Below, piece by piece: positions 1 to 8,551 of a DNA stretch of 34,258 bases. Location: the NCBI GenBank assembly GCA_023230925.1, contig JALNWK010000028.1:1-34258 (forward strand), in the 5' to 3' direction. A program made the position numbers and the translations under genes. How positions within the stretch are numbered: the first letter of the stretch is position 1; each line of letters opens with the position of its first letter. The DNA comes from Limnochordia bacterium (GTDB lineage Bacteria; Bacillota; Limnochordia; DUMW01). Below the pieces are notes generated by a model. The model did not search any database and had not been told where the DNA came from. It saw only the letters and a list, made by a program, of their open reading frames with translations.

Positions 1-171
1 AGGCTCAATAACGAGTGCAATAGAGCCTATACGACCATACACTCGCTAAATCACAAACTATTGCTTATGAAGAATGTCAGGGAAAGTGGGGGTGAAACAC
101 AGGGTTATAGAGCTACAGTGTTGTGTTACATGCAGGTTTAGAGTTTCCGAGAGATCTCATAATAACCGAAG
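1..171. other. Non-coding left edge
   Basis: No convincing reading frame or RNA gene is visible here. The stretch lies beyond the 3' end of the minus-strand membrane protein gene and holds short A/T-rich segments. The neighbouring gene to the left is outside the window. Confidence 0.5.
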
Positions 172-194
172 GAGGGGCTAGCACATAGCCCCTC
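172..194 (-). terminator. Hairpin at end of membrane protein gene
   Basis: A perfect 9-bp stem (GAGGGGCTA / TAGCCCCTC) with a 5-base loop overlaps the stop codon of the minus-strand gene. On the minus strand it is followed by CCTTCGGTTATT, a weak T-tract. It is a plausible but imperfect rho-independent terminator. Confidence 0.5.
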
Positions 195-1480
195 TAGAAC
201 AGGAGAAACCACACCTCATCCTCTTTCTGAAAATAAAAGGACCCCTTTTGCGTGTCTCTTTGCAAAACCCGACCCTGGGCATCTTTGTAGGCATTGCGCA
301 GTTCCACCACCACCTCCACAACGTGCTCATACTCTTTTTGAGTACGGGGATTGAGCCATTTGGTAAGATCGTGCTTACCAATTACTTTAAGCGTCTCGGC
401 ATAGCGATACTGGGCCTCCACGATATTTCGCGCTACGAAGCGAAACTGCTCCAGATCCCACTCCGCTTGCAGGTCCTGGTGCAGGTGATACTGGTAAACT
501 CGCTCAAAGTCCCGCTCTATAACCAAGAATCTAAGGATCAAATCCACGCTGGCTTTTGTCGGATCAGCTTGCTTAATATTGCTACCCATAAAGGGACTAC
601 CAAACATGTCGGCAATATCAAGCTCCATCCAACTGCCCTCCCGACCAGCACTAAAGTAGGCGGCACCAACTAGGAATATATAGACCAAAGCCACAAGTCC
701 AATCACCTGTAATGTAGAAGCACGGGCAGGGATGGTCTGATGCCGTACTTTGGAGAGTCCATCACCATGTTGTACGTATTCATCCTTAGACAACGTAGTG
801 ACCACTACGATATCCAAGTTCTCTGGAAACTCTCTACGAATCAAATCAATGAGCCGTTGTTCATCAATCCGGTCAAAGGGACCGGAAATAGTCAAGGAAG
901 ATTCGTGCAACTCAGTATGTACTGTCTGTAAGCTAGGCAAACCAAAATGGGAAACCACATGATAACCAACAATCCCGGGAATCATCTTACTTGGGTCAAT
1001 GGAACTTCCAACAGCAAGCAGCAGTCCCAGCATCCGTTGATACATCCAGAACAACAGGGGTACAACTAAGAGTGTCAACAACTTATACAACTCGGTAAAC
1101 TCACCGCTCTTCTCGGTAGAACCGGCAAACCACCAAATTACGCATAGTACTAACACTAGAACACCTTCGGCAATGCTAAACCTGTGAACACTCCACACCT
1201 TAACCCTTCTTAGAAGCACGTAGAAGACCCCTGCTAATACCAAAGCCAAGACCAACATCCCCAAATCCCTCGGGGAAAAGGAAGTGCGTCCAAAGGAACC
1301 GATGTACTTAAGTACAATAATGACTGGAAACAGTGGTACCATAGCAAAGACTCCTGCAATACTTACCGCGGGAAAAGAAAGGCCAGAAACTAGACCATTA
1401 CGACAGGAAGTCCCTAAATGCGGATCCACCGCACAGCGCAGTGCCAATCCGAGAGAACTACGCATCTTGCCAAGCTTCAC
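194..1480 (-). CDS. Multi-pass membrane protein of unknown function
   Basis: I do not recognise this family. The protein (about 428 aa) has roughly four hydrophobic helices in its first 160 residues, a soluble stretch of about 100 residues, one more helix near residue 260-280, and a charged, helix-rich C-terminal third of about 150 residues. This suggests a membrane anchor with a soluble module between helices 4 and 5 and a cytoplasmic tail. No catalytic motif or signal peptide was seen. A GTG start lies at 1489, but the GTG at 1480 is preferred because AGGGGGTGG sits six bases before it. It stands alone on the minus strand; a perfect palindrome about 75 bases upstream may be its operator. 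Its frame is intact, so it is likely a real gene. Confidence 0.7.
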   Translation of the reverse strand: MKLGKMRSSLGLALRCAVDPHLGTSCRNGLVSGLSFPAVSIAGVFAMVPLFPVIIVLKYIGSFGRTSFSPRDLGMLVLALVLAGVFYVLLRRVKVWSVHRFSIAEGVLVLVLCVIWWFAGSTEKSGEFTELYKLLTLLVVPLLFWMYQRMLGLLLAVGSSIDPSKMIPGIVGYHVVSHFGLPSLQTVHTELHESSLTISGPFDRIDEQRLIDLIRREFPENLDIVVVTTLSKDEYVQHGDGLSKVRHQTIPARASTLQVIGLVALVYIFLVGAAYFSAGREGSWMELDIADMFGSPFMGSNIKQADPTKASVDLILRFLVIERDFERVYQYHLHQDLQAEWDLEQFRFVARNIVEAQYRYAETLKVIGKHDLTKWLNPRTQKEYEHVVEVVVELRNAYKDAQGRVLQRDTQKGSFYFQKEDEVWFLLF

Positions 1481-1552
1481 AAAAACCACCCCCTGGGGTT
1501 CTCTAATAGGTGTTTGGAGGCCTTCAACAAAACGAGGAGACAGCAGGGTGTT

Positions 1553-1566
1553 CCTATTTAAATAGG
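1553..1566. promoter_or_regulatory. 14-bp perfect palindrome CCTATTTAAATAGG
   Basis: CCTATTTAAATAGG is fully self-complementary. It lies about 70 bases before the start of the minus-strand membrane protein gene and about 85 bases before the flippase remnant. Position and symmetry fit a dimeric repressor site, but no regulator gene is adjacent and no -35/-10 pair is clear. Confidence 0.35.
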
Positions 1567-1649
1567 TTTCTCTTTGTCCGGGGCAAATCCTGCATAACGA
1601 GAGTCTGATTCTAAAAGAAGGATGTTGCTCGTCTCCCTATATCATACAA

Positions 1650-2760
1650 ATGCTTAAGGGGCCCGATCAGCCCAATTACCAGGGGGTTCTTCCAATGCAA
1701 GATCCTAATTACCGCAACATGGCTATCTTCTCTTTTTCTCTATGCTCCACCAGTCTGATCTTTTACCTCACCCAAGCTGTCTTAAATGCTGGTATGGCAA
1801 GGGCAGGGGACTACCATCTATCCCTAAGCTTCTTTGCTATGGTACGTCGTTTCATCGGTTACATGATCCTTTTAGTCTCTACTATCATCGCCCTAATCGC
1901 CTTTACCCCCCTTGGCCTTTGGGTGTTTTCCCCCGATCATGGGTGCAGCACCCCAAACAGCCCAATTAAGCAAGCAGTCCAGATGCTATTTCCTCCTACT
2001 AATGATCATGACCTTGCGTAATTTTTATCAAGGTCTGGCGATCAGGGCGCGGAGGATAAATCTGCTATTCCTGGGGTCAATAGTCCAACTGCTTACCGCT
2101 ACCTTGCTGGTGTTTGGACTAGCATACTTCACAAACATATCCGGTGCGATAATTGGTGCCATAGGGCTATGTGGGATCCTTCGGGACAGATTACCTTTTC
2201 CTCAAAAGGGTAAAGGGCAAGCCTAAGCTCTTAGATACTCCGATCAACGAAGATAGGCTCAGTTCTGAAACCATCGGCCACTTTTTCCTTCCTTTGGTGG
2301 CCACAACCTTCATAGGTATGGTTTTTCCTGCTTTAATCAACTCCGCATTGACCCGTTTGATACAACCCGAACTGCTTTTGCCGGCCTTTGAAACTGGATT
2401 CAACCACGGCGTGCTTCTAGTGGGTCCCTTATATATGCTCCATCAGTGCAGCCTAAACTTCACCAAGCCCGGAGCGAAAAAGACATACAAGACTGTACGG
2501 GAATTCACCCTTCTTATGAGCGGCTTTAGTTCTCTTTCCTTGGCCATCGTAGGTTTTACACCCATTGGGCCTTGGCTTTTCAGCCACCTTGTGGGACTGA
2601 CAGCGCAAGTCGGTGAACTAGCCATCGGGGTCATCAAAGTCATGGCGATTCTACCTATACTAGTGGGAGTACCTGTGGGGAATCTTCATGCGGACCGGTC
2701 GTTCACTGTTTATCGGCCTGGGAAAGATGATCAACCAGCCGCCGTGGCTCTTTAGATTCT
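1650..2760 (+). pseudogene. Decayed MATE-like flippase gene
   Basis: Pieces of one membrane protein lie in successive reading frames: about 1650-1930, 1930-2220 (switching back at least once), 2171-2690, then another shift near 2680 into a frame ending at 2759 with the tract GIFMRTGRSLFIG. Joined together they follow the intact flippase at 27752-29143: FTPLG against YTPLG, LRNFYQGLAI against LRNSYQGMAV, LYMLHQCSL against IRSLHQCVL, and GIFMRTGRS against GMIMRNRST. About 28 residues are missing between the first tracts (after FFAMVR). With several indels and a lost stretch it cannot make a functional protein. It was most likely a diverged second copy of the same family; the ancestral start is not identifiable. 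Confidence 0.8.
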
Positions 2761-2944
2761 GGTTATAGCAGAGGTCATCGAATACGGCTTCCTGCATTTC
2801 GTCTTTCGTCAATGTCTTGCCGCCCGGGAGCACGAAAAGGCTGTCCAAGATTCTTAAACCTTCGGGGTACATCCTTGTTTGTTTCGAGCAATTCTTAGCC
2901 GAAAGACCTATGCCCAAACTTAGAGAAATTCTGCACGAATTATC
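2760..2944. other. Gap between flippase remnant and hydrogenase promoter
   Basis: No plus-strand gene is present. The minus strand is open from 2917 to about 2757 and reads protein-like (contains PGGKTLTKDEMQEAVFDDL), but it runs into the pseudogene and has no clear ribosome site. It may be a fragment of a lost gene or chance. Confidence 0.3.
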
Positions 2945-2973
2945 TTGACAAGGCGCTTCCTGTGTGTTATTGT
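2945..2973 (+). promoter_or_regulatory. SigA-type promoter of the hydrogenase operon
   Basis: A perfect -35 box TTGACA (2945-2950) is followed after exactly 17 bases by TATTGT (2968-2973), a 4/6 match to the -10 consensus. It lies just before the first gene of the hydrogenase operon and no other promoter is obvious before it. Transcription should begin near 2980. Confidence 0.7.
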
Positions 2974-2977
2974 GGTT

Positions 2978-2995
2978 TCGGGAAAAGTTTCACGA
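2978..2995 (+). promoter_or_regulatory. Rex-like operator
   Basis: The 18 bases TCGGGAA-AAGT-TTCACGA match 11 of the 14 fixed positions of the known Rex site TTGTGAA-N4-TTCACAA. The site starts five bases after the -10 box and covers the predicted transcription start, where a repressor would block initiation. A rex gene ends the same operon, so autoregulation by NADH/NAD+ ratio is a natural reading. The left half is the weaker half. Confidence 0.55.
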
Positions 2996-3016
2996 ACCCG
3001 ACGGGGAGTGGTGGCC

Positions 3017-3271
3017 TTGGTATCGATCAAAGTTTGCGTGGGCAGCTCCTGTTATCTAAAGGGAGCCCATAAAGTTGTTGAGTGCCTCCAAGATGCTATC
3101 TGCAAAGCGGGTATTGCAGAACAAGTCGAACTGAGTTGTGTCTTTTGCCTGGGCCATTGCCAAAATGGTCCCAACATACAAATCAATGATGAACTGATCA
3201 GCGGTGTTACACCGCAAAGGGCAAAGGAACTGATTGAAGAGGTCATTTTGCCGCAAGTGAGGGGAGACTAA
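3017..3271 (+). CDS. Thioredoxin-like [2Fe-2S] ferredoxin domain protein
   Basis: A small electron-transfer protein (about 84 aa) of the NuoE-type thioredoxin-like [2Fe-2S] fold. The four ligands are visible: CVGSSC (CX4C) near the N-terminus and CLGHC (CX3C) in the middle. The upstream in-frame TTG at 2945 is rejected because it is the promoter -35 box. TTG at 3017 is preferred, with GGGGAG eight bases before it, and it gives the family's usual short start (VSIKVCVGSSC); GTG at 3008 or 3011 is possible. It is the first gene of the operon and its stop overlaps the next start (TAATG), so it is probably the electron partner of the sensory hydrogenase. It resembles the C-terminal domain of HydA in the same operon. 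Confidence 0.8.
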   Translation: MVSIKVCVGSSCYLKGAHKVVECLQDAICKAGIAEQVELSCVFCLGHCQNGPNIQINDELISGVTPQRAKELIEEVILPQVRGD

Positions 3272-4998
3272 TGGGAATTATCACGACCAACATAGCCCAC
3301 TGTAAAGACTGCTATAAATGCGTCCGCCGGTGTCCGCTGAAGGCGATTCGCGTCATTGAGGGCCATGCCCAGGTGTGGGATGAGCTCTGTGTACACGACG
3401 GCGCCTGCATCAATGTCTGTCCCCAAGGGGCTAAAAAGGTCGAATCCCATATAGAAAGGGTCCAGACCCTGCTAAATGATCGTAGGCCGGTAATTGCTAG
3501 TGTGGCACCTTCCTTTGCCGCGGTGTGGCCGAACCAAGTAAGGACCCTCCCCGGTATTCTGAAACAGTTGGGTTTTGCCGCAGTCCAAGAGACAGCAGTA
3601 GCCGCAGAGTTGGTGGCCAGAGAACATAAAAAAGAACTTATCGCACGCAAACAGGCTGAGGGTCCCTTGCCTCTAATCACCAGCAGTTGTCCTGCGGTGG
3701 TGGAACTTATCGAAAAGCACTTCCCTGAGAGTGTCGATCTTGTGGCTAAGGTAGTCTCGCCGATGATCTTCCACGGTCATATGTTAAAGGAACACTACGG
3801 TAGGGATTGCCGAGTCGTTTTTCTTGGTCCCTGTGTCGCTAAGAAAGCTGAAATGGACATTAACGAACATCGGGGAGTAATCGATGCAGTACTGACCTTT
3901 GAGGAATTGGAAGAACTATGCGCTGACTTGCCCTTGGAGCTAGGCAAGCCAGCTGGGGATTTCGCCTTACCCCACCCTAGTTCTGCCCGTCTTTTTCCCT
4001 TAGAAGGTGGCTTAATCGAGACCGCAGGAATGGACACAAGCATGTTAGCTGGTTCCATCCGCGCCATTAGTGGCATGCAAGAGTGCATTGATTTCCTACA
4101 AGAGCTCCGAGACAACAGACAAGAGCATCTTGAGATCGTCGAGTTAATGGCTTGCAAGAATGGCTGTATTGGTGGACCAGCAATCAGTCAAACCCTGCAT
4201 ACCGAAAAACGACGCCAAGCAGTCATTGATTGGTACCAGGGAGCAAAGGATGAATCAGCCAGTGAGATCCTAGCCCCGGCTCGGGTACCAACAAGGACCT
4301 ATCGGTCAGATACTGCAGCCAGACTCCCCGAGCCCCCCGATGAGGCGATCCGGGAGATCCTTGCACAGATTGGCAAGTTCAGCTCAGCCGATGAGCTCAA
4401 TTGCGGGGCCTGTGGATATAATACCTGCCGAGAAAAGGCAGTGGCCGTCTATCATAAGGCTGCGGAAATAGACATGTGTATTCCCTACATGCGCAAGCGG
4501 GCGGAGTCCCTTGCCAATGTAATCATGCAGTCCATTCCCAACGGTATTGTAGTCTGTAATCGCGACCTAAATATTGTGACCTTGAATCCCGCGGCAGAGC
4601 ACATGTTTGTCTGCAGCTTAGAAAACATCAAGGGCAAAAAGTTAGGTTATCTCATCGACCCTAAATACTTCCGTCAGGCACTGTCTACACAGGAACTAAC
4701 CATTGTTGAAGTGGCATACCCAAATTACCATCTGACCACTAAGCAATACATTCTCTACGTAGAGGAGCAGGACGTGGTTATTGGGATTTTGGTGGACATT
4801 ACCCAGGAGCAAAAGCAACAAGCAGAGCTTACTACCCTAAGACAAGAGACCCTAGTAAAAGCCCAGGAGGTTATTGATAAGCAAATGCGGGTTGCCCAAG
4901 AGATTGCCGGTTTGCTTGGAGAGACAACTGCGGAAACCAAAGTACTGCTGACTAGGTTAAGCAACTATATCCGGGAGGAGGGGAACGGCCATGGCTGA
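3271..4998 (+). CDS. hydS: Sensory [FeFe]-hydrogenase with PAS domain (group C, HydS type)
   Basis: Domains in order: two ferredoxin-like [4Fe-4S] motifs (C11/C14/C17/C21; C40/D43/C46/C50), the H-cluster domain (about 70-340), a further Fe4S4 motif (C378, C381, C386, C403), a PAS domain (about 412-515) and a coiled-coil tail. H-cluster ligands are C140, C188, C295 and C299. Ser139 replaces the proton-relay cysteine of catalytic enzymes (TSSCP, not TSCCP), Gly186 replaces the Met of the MPC motif, and the GGGQP ending is absent. Known group C hydrogenases with this layout are slow and thought to sense H2. Asp43 replaces the second cysteine of ferredoxin cluster 2. The gene overlaps its neighbours on both sides; the downstream phosphatase is the expected output partner. 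It is soluble: no membrane segments are seen. Confidence 0.9.
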   Translation: MGIITTNIAHCKDCYKCVRRCPLKAIRVIEGHAQVWDELCVHDGACINVCPQGAKKVESHIERVQTLLNDRRPVIASVAPSFAAVWPNQVRTLPGILKQLGFAAVQETAVAAELVAREHKKELIARKQAEGPLPLITSSCPAVVELIEKHFPESVDLVAKVVSPMIFHGHMLKEHYGRDCRVVFLGPCVAKKAEMDINEHRGVIDAVLTFEELEELCADLPLELGKPAGDFALPHPSSARLFPLEGGLIETAGMDTSMLAGSIRAISGMQECIDFLQELRDNRQEHLEIVELMACKNGCIGGPAISQTLHTEKRRQAVIDWYQGAKDESASEILAPARVPTRTYRSDTAARLPEPPDEAIREILAQIGKFSSADELNCGACGYNTCREKAVAVYHKAAEIDMCIPYMRKRAESLANVIMQSIPNGIVVCNRDLNIVTLNPAAEHMFVCSLENIKGKKLGYLIDPKYFRQALSTQELTIVEVAYPNYHLTTKQYILYVEEQDVVIGILVDITQEQKQQAELTTLRQETLVKAQEVIDKQMRVAQEIAGLLGETTAETKVLLTRLSNYIREEGNGHG

Positions 4999-6142
4999 TT
5001 TCTACGTCGAGATTGGGCTTAGTTGTTTACCTAAATACACAGAAGAACTGTGTGGGGATACAGTGCGCACCACAACAGATGAGCACTCCGTCGTTAGTGT
5101 AGTCTCCGATGGGTTGGGCAGTGGGGTTAAAGCAAGCATTCTCTCGACCTTAACAACAAGTATTGCCTCCCGGATGTTTACCGCGGGTGTATCCTTGGAA
5201 GACATGATGGAAACCATTAGTGCCACCCTACCCATGTGTAGGGAACGGAAGATCGCCTATGCCACCCTAACGGCGATTGAGATCCGCAGAACCGGCCAAG
5301 CCTTCCTCGCGGAATTCGATGCCCCCGGGGCACTCCTCCTCCGGGATCTACAACCGGTGCGATTGGAGCGAACTCCCCGCAGGGTGGGTCAACGTCCTCT
5401 AACCATCAACGAGGCCCACTTCTGGATGCAGGAGAATGATTACCTAGTCTGTGTCACCGACGGGGTAATCCATGCAGGAATTGGGGCCAAGTTAGCCCTT
5501 GGTTTAGGAGAGGCTGGTCTACAGGAGTTTCTTCAGGCCCGACTTACTCCTAACATGACTGCCCAAGAAGTAGCCGATAGAATTACTGAATACGTCCATT
5601 ATCTATACAATGGCAAACCCGGTGATGATGCCACTACCTTGGTCCTAAAGATTCGCAAGCCCAAAAGACTCATGGTACTGGTCGGGCCACCTAAAGACAG
5701 AGCCCTAGATAAGGCCCTTGCCCACAAACTGGCTTACTATCCGGGTACAAAGGTTGTCTGCGGTGGCACCACCGCGAAACTCGTGGCCCGGGAACTAGGC
5801 CGCCAGATCGAAATTGATCTTGAACAATTTCCGGTGGAGCATCCGCCAACGGGACAGATTGAAGGTATTGACCTAGTCACTGAAGGGATCATCACCCTAT
5901 GCGGTGCCGCCCAGTTTCTAGAAAACAAGAACCAAGATCATCAAGAAGACTCACCTGCTGTTCTGCTTGGCCAGATGCTTCTGGCCAGCGACTACATTGA
6001 TTTTCACGTGGGCGGAGCAATTAATCCTGCCCATCAGAATCCCGAGCTACCCTTTGATTTGGCGCTCAAACAGCAGGTAGTAAATAAAATTGCCGCTGCC
6101 TTGGCACACCGGGGCAAGCGGGTTCAAGTACAGCTTTACTAA
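4991..6142 (+). CDS. SpoIIE/PP2C-type serine phosphatase with extra C-terminal domain
   Basis: Residues 1-222 form a SpoIIE-like PP2C phosphatase. The metal-binding aspartates are all present in SDGLGSG (D40), TDGV (D157) and GDDATT (D212/D213), so it should be active. Residues about 225-383 form a separate domain with a GPPKDRALD segment and a CGGTTAKLVAR segment that I do not recognise. The start ATG is preceded by GGGAGGAGGGG and overlaps the hydS stop by eight bases, so the two are translationally coupled. In known group C operons such phosphatases are proposed to relay the hydrogenase signal by dephosphorylating a protein. No anti-anti-sigma factor or kinase lies nearby, so the target is unknown. 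Confidence 0.85.
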   Translation: MADFYVEIGLSCLPKYTEELCGDTVRTTTDEHSVVSVVSDGLGSGVKASILSTLTTSIASRMFTAGVSLEDMMETISATLPMCRERKIAYATLTAIEIRRTGQAFLAEFDAPGALLLRDLQPVRLERTPRRVGQRPLTINEAHFWMQENDYLVCVTDGVIHAGIGAKLALGLGEAGLQEFLQARLTPNMTAQEVADRITEYVHYLYNGKPGDDATTLVLKIRKPKRLMVLVGPPKDRALDKALAHKLAYYPGTKVVCGGTTAKLVARELGRQIEIDLEQFPVEHPPTGQIEGIDLVTEGIITLCGAAQFLENKNQDHQEDSPAVLLGQMLLASDYIDFHVGGAINPAHQNPELPFDLALKQQVVNKIAAALAHRGKRVQVQLY

Positions 6143-6156
6143 ACGAAGGAGTGAGA

Positions 6157-6675
6157 ATGCCCATGGAAGCAAAACCAGTGGCAACCCAAGACATCCGCAA
6201 TTTTGCCAAGGTAAATGCGATTATTGAAAAATATGGGAAGAAACCAGAAGCCCTGATCGCCATCCTCCAGGAAATTCAGGATGAGTATCGATATTTACCC
6301 GAAGAGATCCTGGCCTATGTGGCAACAGCCCTAAACATTTCACCGGCAAAAGTCTTTGGCGTAACAACCTTTTACGCCCAGTTCTCAACCATACCCAAGG
6401 GCAAATACATCATCCAAGTGTGTGATGGTACAGCCTGTCATGTGCGGGGCTCGAATCCATTGATCGAGACAATCCAAAAAACCCTAAACATCTCAGAGGA
6501 GAAACCCACCACTGACGACCTCCTATTTACCCTTGAGACCGTATCCTGCCTTGGTGCCTGTGGCCTTGCACCGGTTATGGTGGTCAACGGAAAGGTGTTT
6601 GGTGAAATGACCCCCGAGGCTACCAAAAAACTTCTTTTGAAACTGCAAAGTGGGGAGGAGATTCTCGATGATTAA
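6157..6675 (+). CDS. hydC: NADH-dependent bifurcating hydrogenase subunit HydC (NuoE-like)
   Basis: About 172 aa, the small subunit of the cytoplasmic HydABC complex, homologous to NuoE of complex I. It carries a helical N-terminal half and a thioredoxin-like [2Fe-2S] domain with ligands in CDGTAC (CX4C) and CLGAC (CX3C). It passes electrons to or from the flavin subunit HydB. GTG at 6151 is in frame, but AAGGAG (6146-6151) overlaps it, so ATG at 6157 is the better start; ATG at 6163 is also possible. It follows the phosphatase by only 14 bases and overlaps hydB by eight bases, as expected for coupled subunits. Confidence 0.93.
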   Translation: MPMEAKPVATQDIRNFAKVNAIIEKYGKKPEALIAILQEIQDEYRYLPEEILAYVATALNISPAKVFGVTTFYAQFSTIPKGKYIIQVCDGTACHVRGSNPLIETIQKTLNISEEKPTTDDLLFTLETVSCLGACGLAPVMVVNGKVFGEMTPEATKKLLLKLQSGEEILDD

Positions 6676-8551
6676 GTCCACAGCAGATCTGCAACAAATC
6701 AAAGAACGCTTCACCAACACAGTCTCTGGTGAGCGAAAACGGATCTCCGTTTGTGCTGGTACCGGTTGTGTAGTAAACGGCTCTCTTAAGGTAATTGCTG
6801 CCTTTGAAGAGGAGATTAAAAAACGTGGATTACTCGTGGATCTAAAGATGCTATCCGATGGCTGTGAGGGAGTACGGGTTTCCCAAACCGGTTGTCACGG
6901 CTTCTGTCAGATGGGTCCTTTAGTATACATTAATCCAGGTGATATGCTACTGGTTAAGGTAACCGTTGATGATGTCCCAGAAATCGTGGAATCTTGCATT
7001 CTAAAGGACGAACTACCTCCAGAGAAAAACCGTTATCATCATCCACAAACGGACCAAACCTATATACAAGGCGAAGAGATACCCTTCTACAAAAGGCAGA
7101 ACCGTCGGGTCCTACACAACTGCGGTCACATTGACCCAGCCAACATTGAAGAGTACATCGCCAAAGACGGCTACTTCGCCCTGGCCAAAGCTATTACTGA
7201 GAAGACCCCCGAGGAAGTATGCCAGATTGTCATTGACTCAGGACTGCGGGGTAGGGGAGGCGGCGGTTTTCCCTCTGGACGAAAGTGGCTCTTTACCCGC
7301 AAAGCCGAAGGGGATAAGAAATATGTAGTCTGTAACGGAGACGAGGGGGACCCCGGTGCCTTTATGGACCGCTCGGTCATGGAGGGAGATCCCCACAAAC
7401 TGATTGAGGGTATGGTCATTGCTGCCTATGCCGTGGGAGCTGACGAAGGATACATCTACGTCCGCGCGGAATACCCCTTAGCCATTCAAAGACTTCAGCA
7501 GGCGATCAAAACTGCCGAAAGCCAAGGCCTGCTTGGTAACAATATTTTGGGCAGTGACTTCTCCTTCACCCTGCATATTAGTAAGGGCGCGGGGGCCTTT
7601 GTCTGCGGAGAGGAAACAGCCTTACTTGCATCCATCGAAGGTAACCGGGGGATGCCAAGGCCTAAGCCTCCTTATCCGGCAAACAAGGGACTATTCGATA
7701 GACCAACAGTAATCAATAACGTGGAAACCTTCGCCAATGTGCCAGCTATCGTGCTTGCTGGTGCCGATACCTTTAAATCCGTAGGTACAGAGCAAAGTCC
7801 AGGTACCAAGACCTTCGCGCTTACCGGAGAGATTGCCAATACCGGACTAATTGAAGTGCCCATGGGTACAAGCCTCGGGGATATTGTCTTTGAAATTGGC
7901 GGTGGCATGCGTCAAAACAAGGAGTTTAAGGCGGTTCAAATCGGAGGACCCTCCGGCGGTTGCCTGACCAAAGACCATCTAGAAGTACCCTTAGACTTTG
8001 ACTCCCTGAAGAAATACGGTGCCATGATTGGTTCAGGTGGCCTTGTGGTAATGGACGAGGGTACCTGCATGGTAGAAGTAGCACGCTTTTTCATGAAGTT
8101 TGCCCAGAATGAATCCTGCGGCAAATGCGTCCTCTGTCGCGAGGGCACCAAACGGATGCTCGAAATCCTAGATAAGATCGTGGCTGGGCAGGGGGAATTG
8201 TCCGACCTAGACCTATTGGTGGAGATTGGTGAGGCAGTGAAAGCCGGGTCCTTATGTGGTCTTGGTAAGACAGCACCAAACCCAGTTCTTACAACTATGA
8301 AATACTTCAAAGAGGAGTACTTGGCCCATGTGGTGGACAAACGTTGTCCTGCCGGGGTGTGCCAGTCTTTGAAGAAGTATGTGATTGACCCTGAAAAATG
8401 CCGGGGTTGCAGCAAGTGTGCCCGCCAGTGCCCTGCAGGCTGTATCAGTGGCAAAATCAAGGAACCCTTTGTCATTGACCAGGACGCATGCCTAAAATGC
8501 GGCAGCTGTGTTGCAGCATGTCCCTTTGGCGCAATTGAGGAGGTGGCCTAA
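6668..8551 (+). CDS. hydB: NADH-dependent bifurcating hydrogenase subunit HydB (NuoF-like)
   Basis: The flavoprotein subunit (627 aa) that binds NAD(H) and FMN, where bifurcation is thought to take place. In order: an N-terminal thioredoxin-like [2Fe-2S] domain (CAGTGC ... CHGFC), the NuoF core with the glycine-rich loop RGRGGGGFPSG (about 194-204) and CNGDEGDPGAF (from 222), an SLBB-type region, the [4Fe-4S] motif ESCGKCVLCREG (C484, C487, C490) and a C-terminal pair of ferredoxin motifs (from C578). The GTG at 6650 overlaps the ribosome site GGGGAGGAG, so ATG 6668 is the start. Length and domain set match the family fully. hydA begins directly after the stop. Confidence 0.95.
   Translation: MIKSTADLQQIKERFTNTVSGERKRISVCAGTGCVVNGSLKVIAAFEEEIKKRGLLVDLKMLSDGCEGVRVSQTGCHGFCQMGPLVYINPGDMLLVKVTVDDVPEIVESCILKDELPPEKNRYHHPQTDQTYIQGEEIPFYKRQNRRVLHNCGHIDPANIEEYIAKDGYFALAKAITEKTPEEVCQIVIDSGLRGRGGGGFPSGRKWLFTRKAEGDKKYVVCNGDEGDPGAFMDRSVMEGDPHKLIEGMVIAAYAVGADEGYIYVRAEYPLAIQRLQQAIKTAESQGLLGNNILGSDFSFTLHISKGAGAFVCGEETALLASIEGNRGMPRPKPPYPANKGLFDRPTVINNVETFANVPAIVLAGADTFKSVGTEQSPGTKTFALTGEIANTGLIEVPMGTSLGDIVFEIGGGMRQNKEFKAVQIGGPSGGCLTKDHLEVPLDFDSLKKYGAMIGSGGLVVMDEGTCMVEVARFFMKFAQNESCGKCVLCREGTKRMLEILDKIVAGQGELSDLDLLVEIGEAVKAGSLCGLGKTAPNPVLTTMKYFKEEYLAHVVDKRCPAGVCQSLKKYVIDPEKCRGCSKCARQCPAGCISGKIKEPFVIDQDACLKCGSCVAACPFGAIEEVA

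Noticed and set aside
2660..2917. 85-aa minus-strand gene upstream of the hydrogenase promoter
   Set aside because: Its second half is the shadow of the flippase pseudogene and no ribosome site is seen; only the outer part is noted as unexplained.
2945..3016. N-terminal extension of the first hydrogenase-operon gene from TTG 2945
   Set aside because: This TTG is the promoter's -35 box, and the extra residues do not fit the short [2Fe-2S] family; the start at 3017 has a ribosome site.
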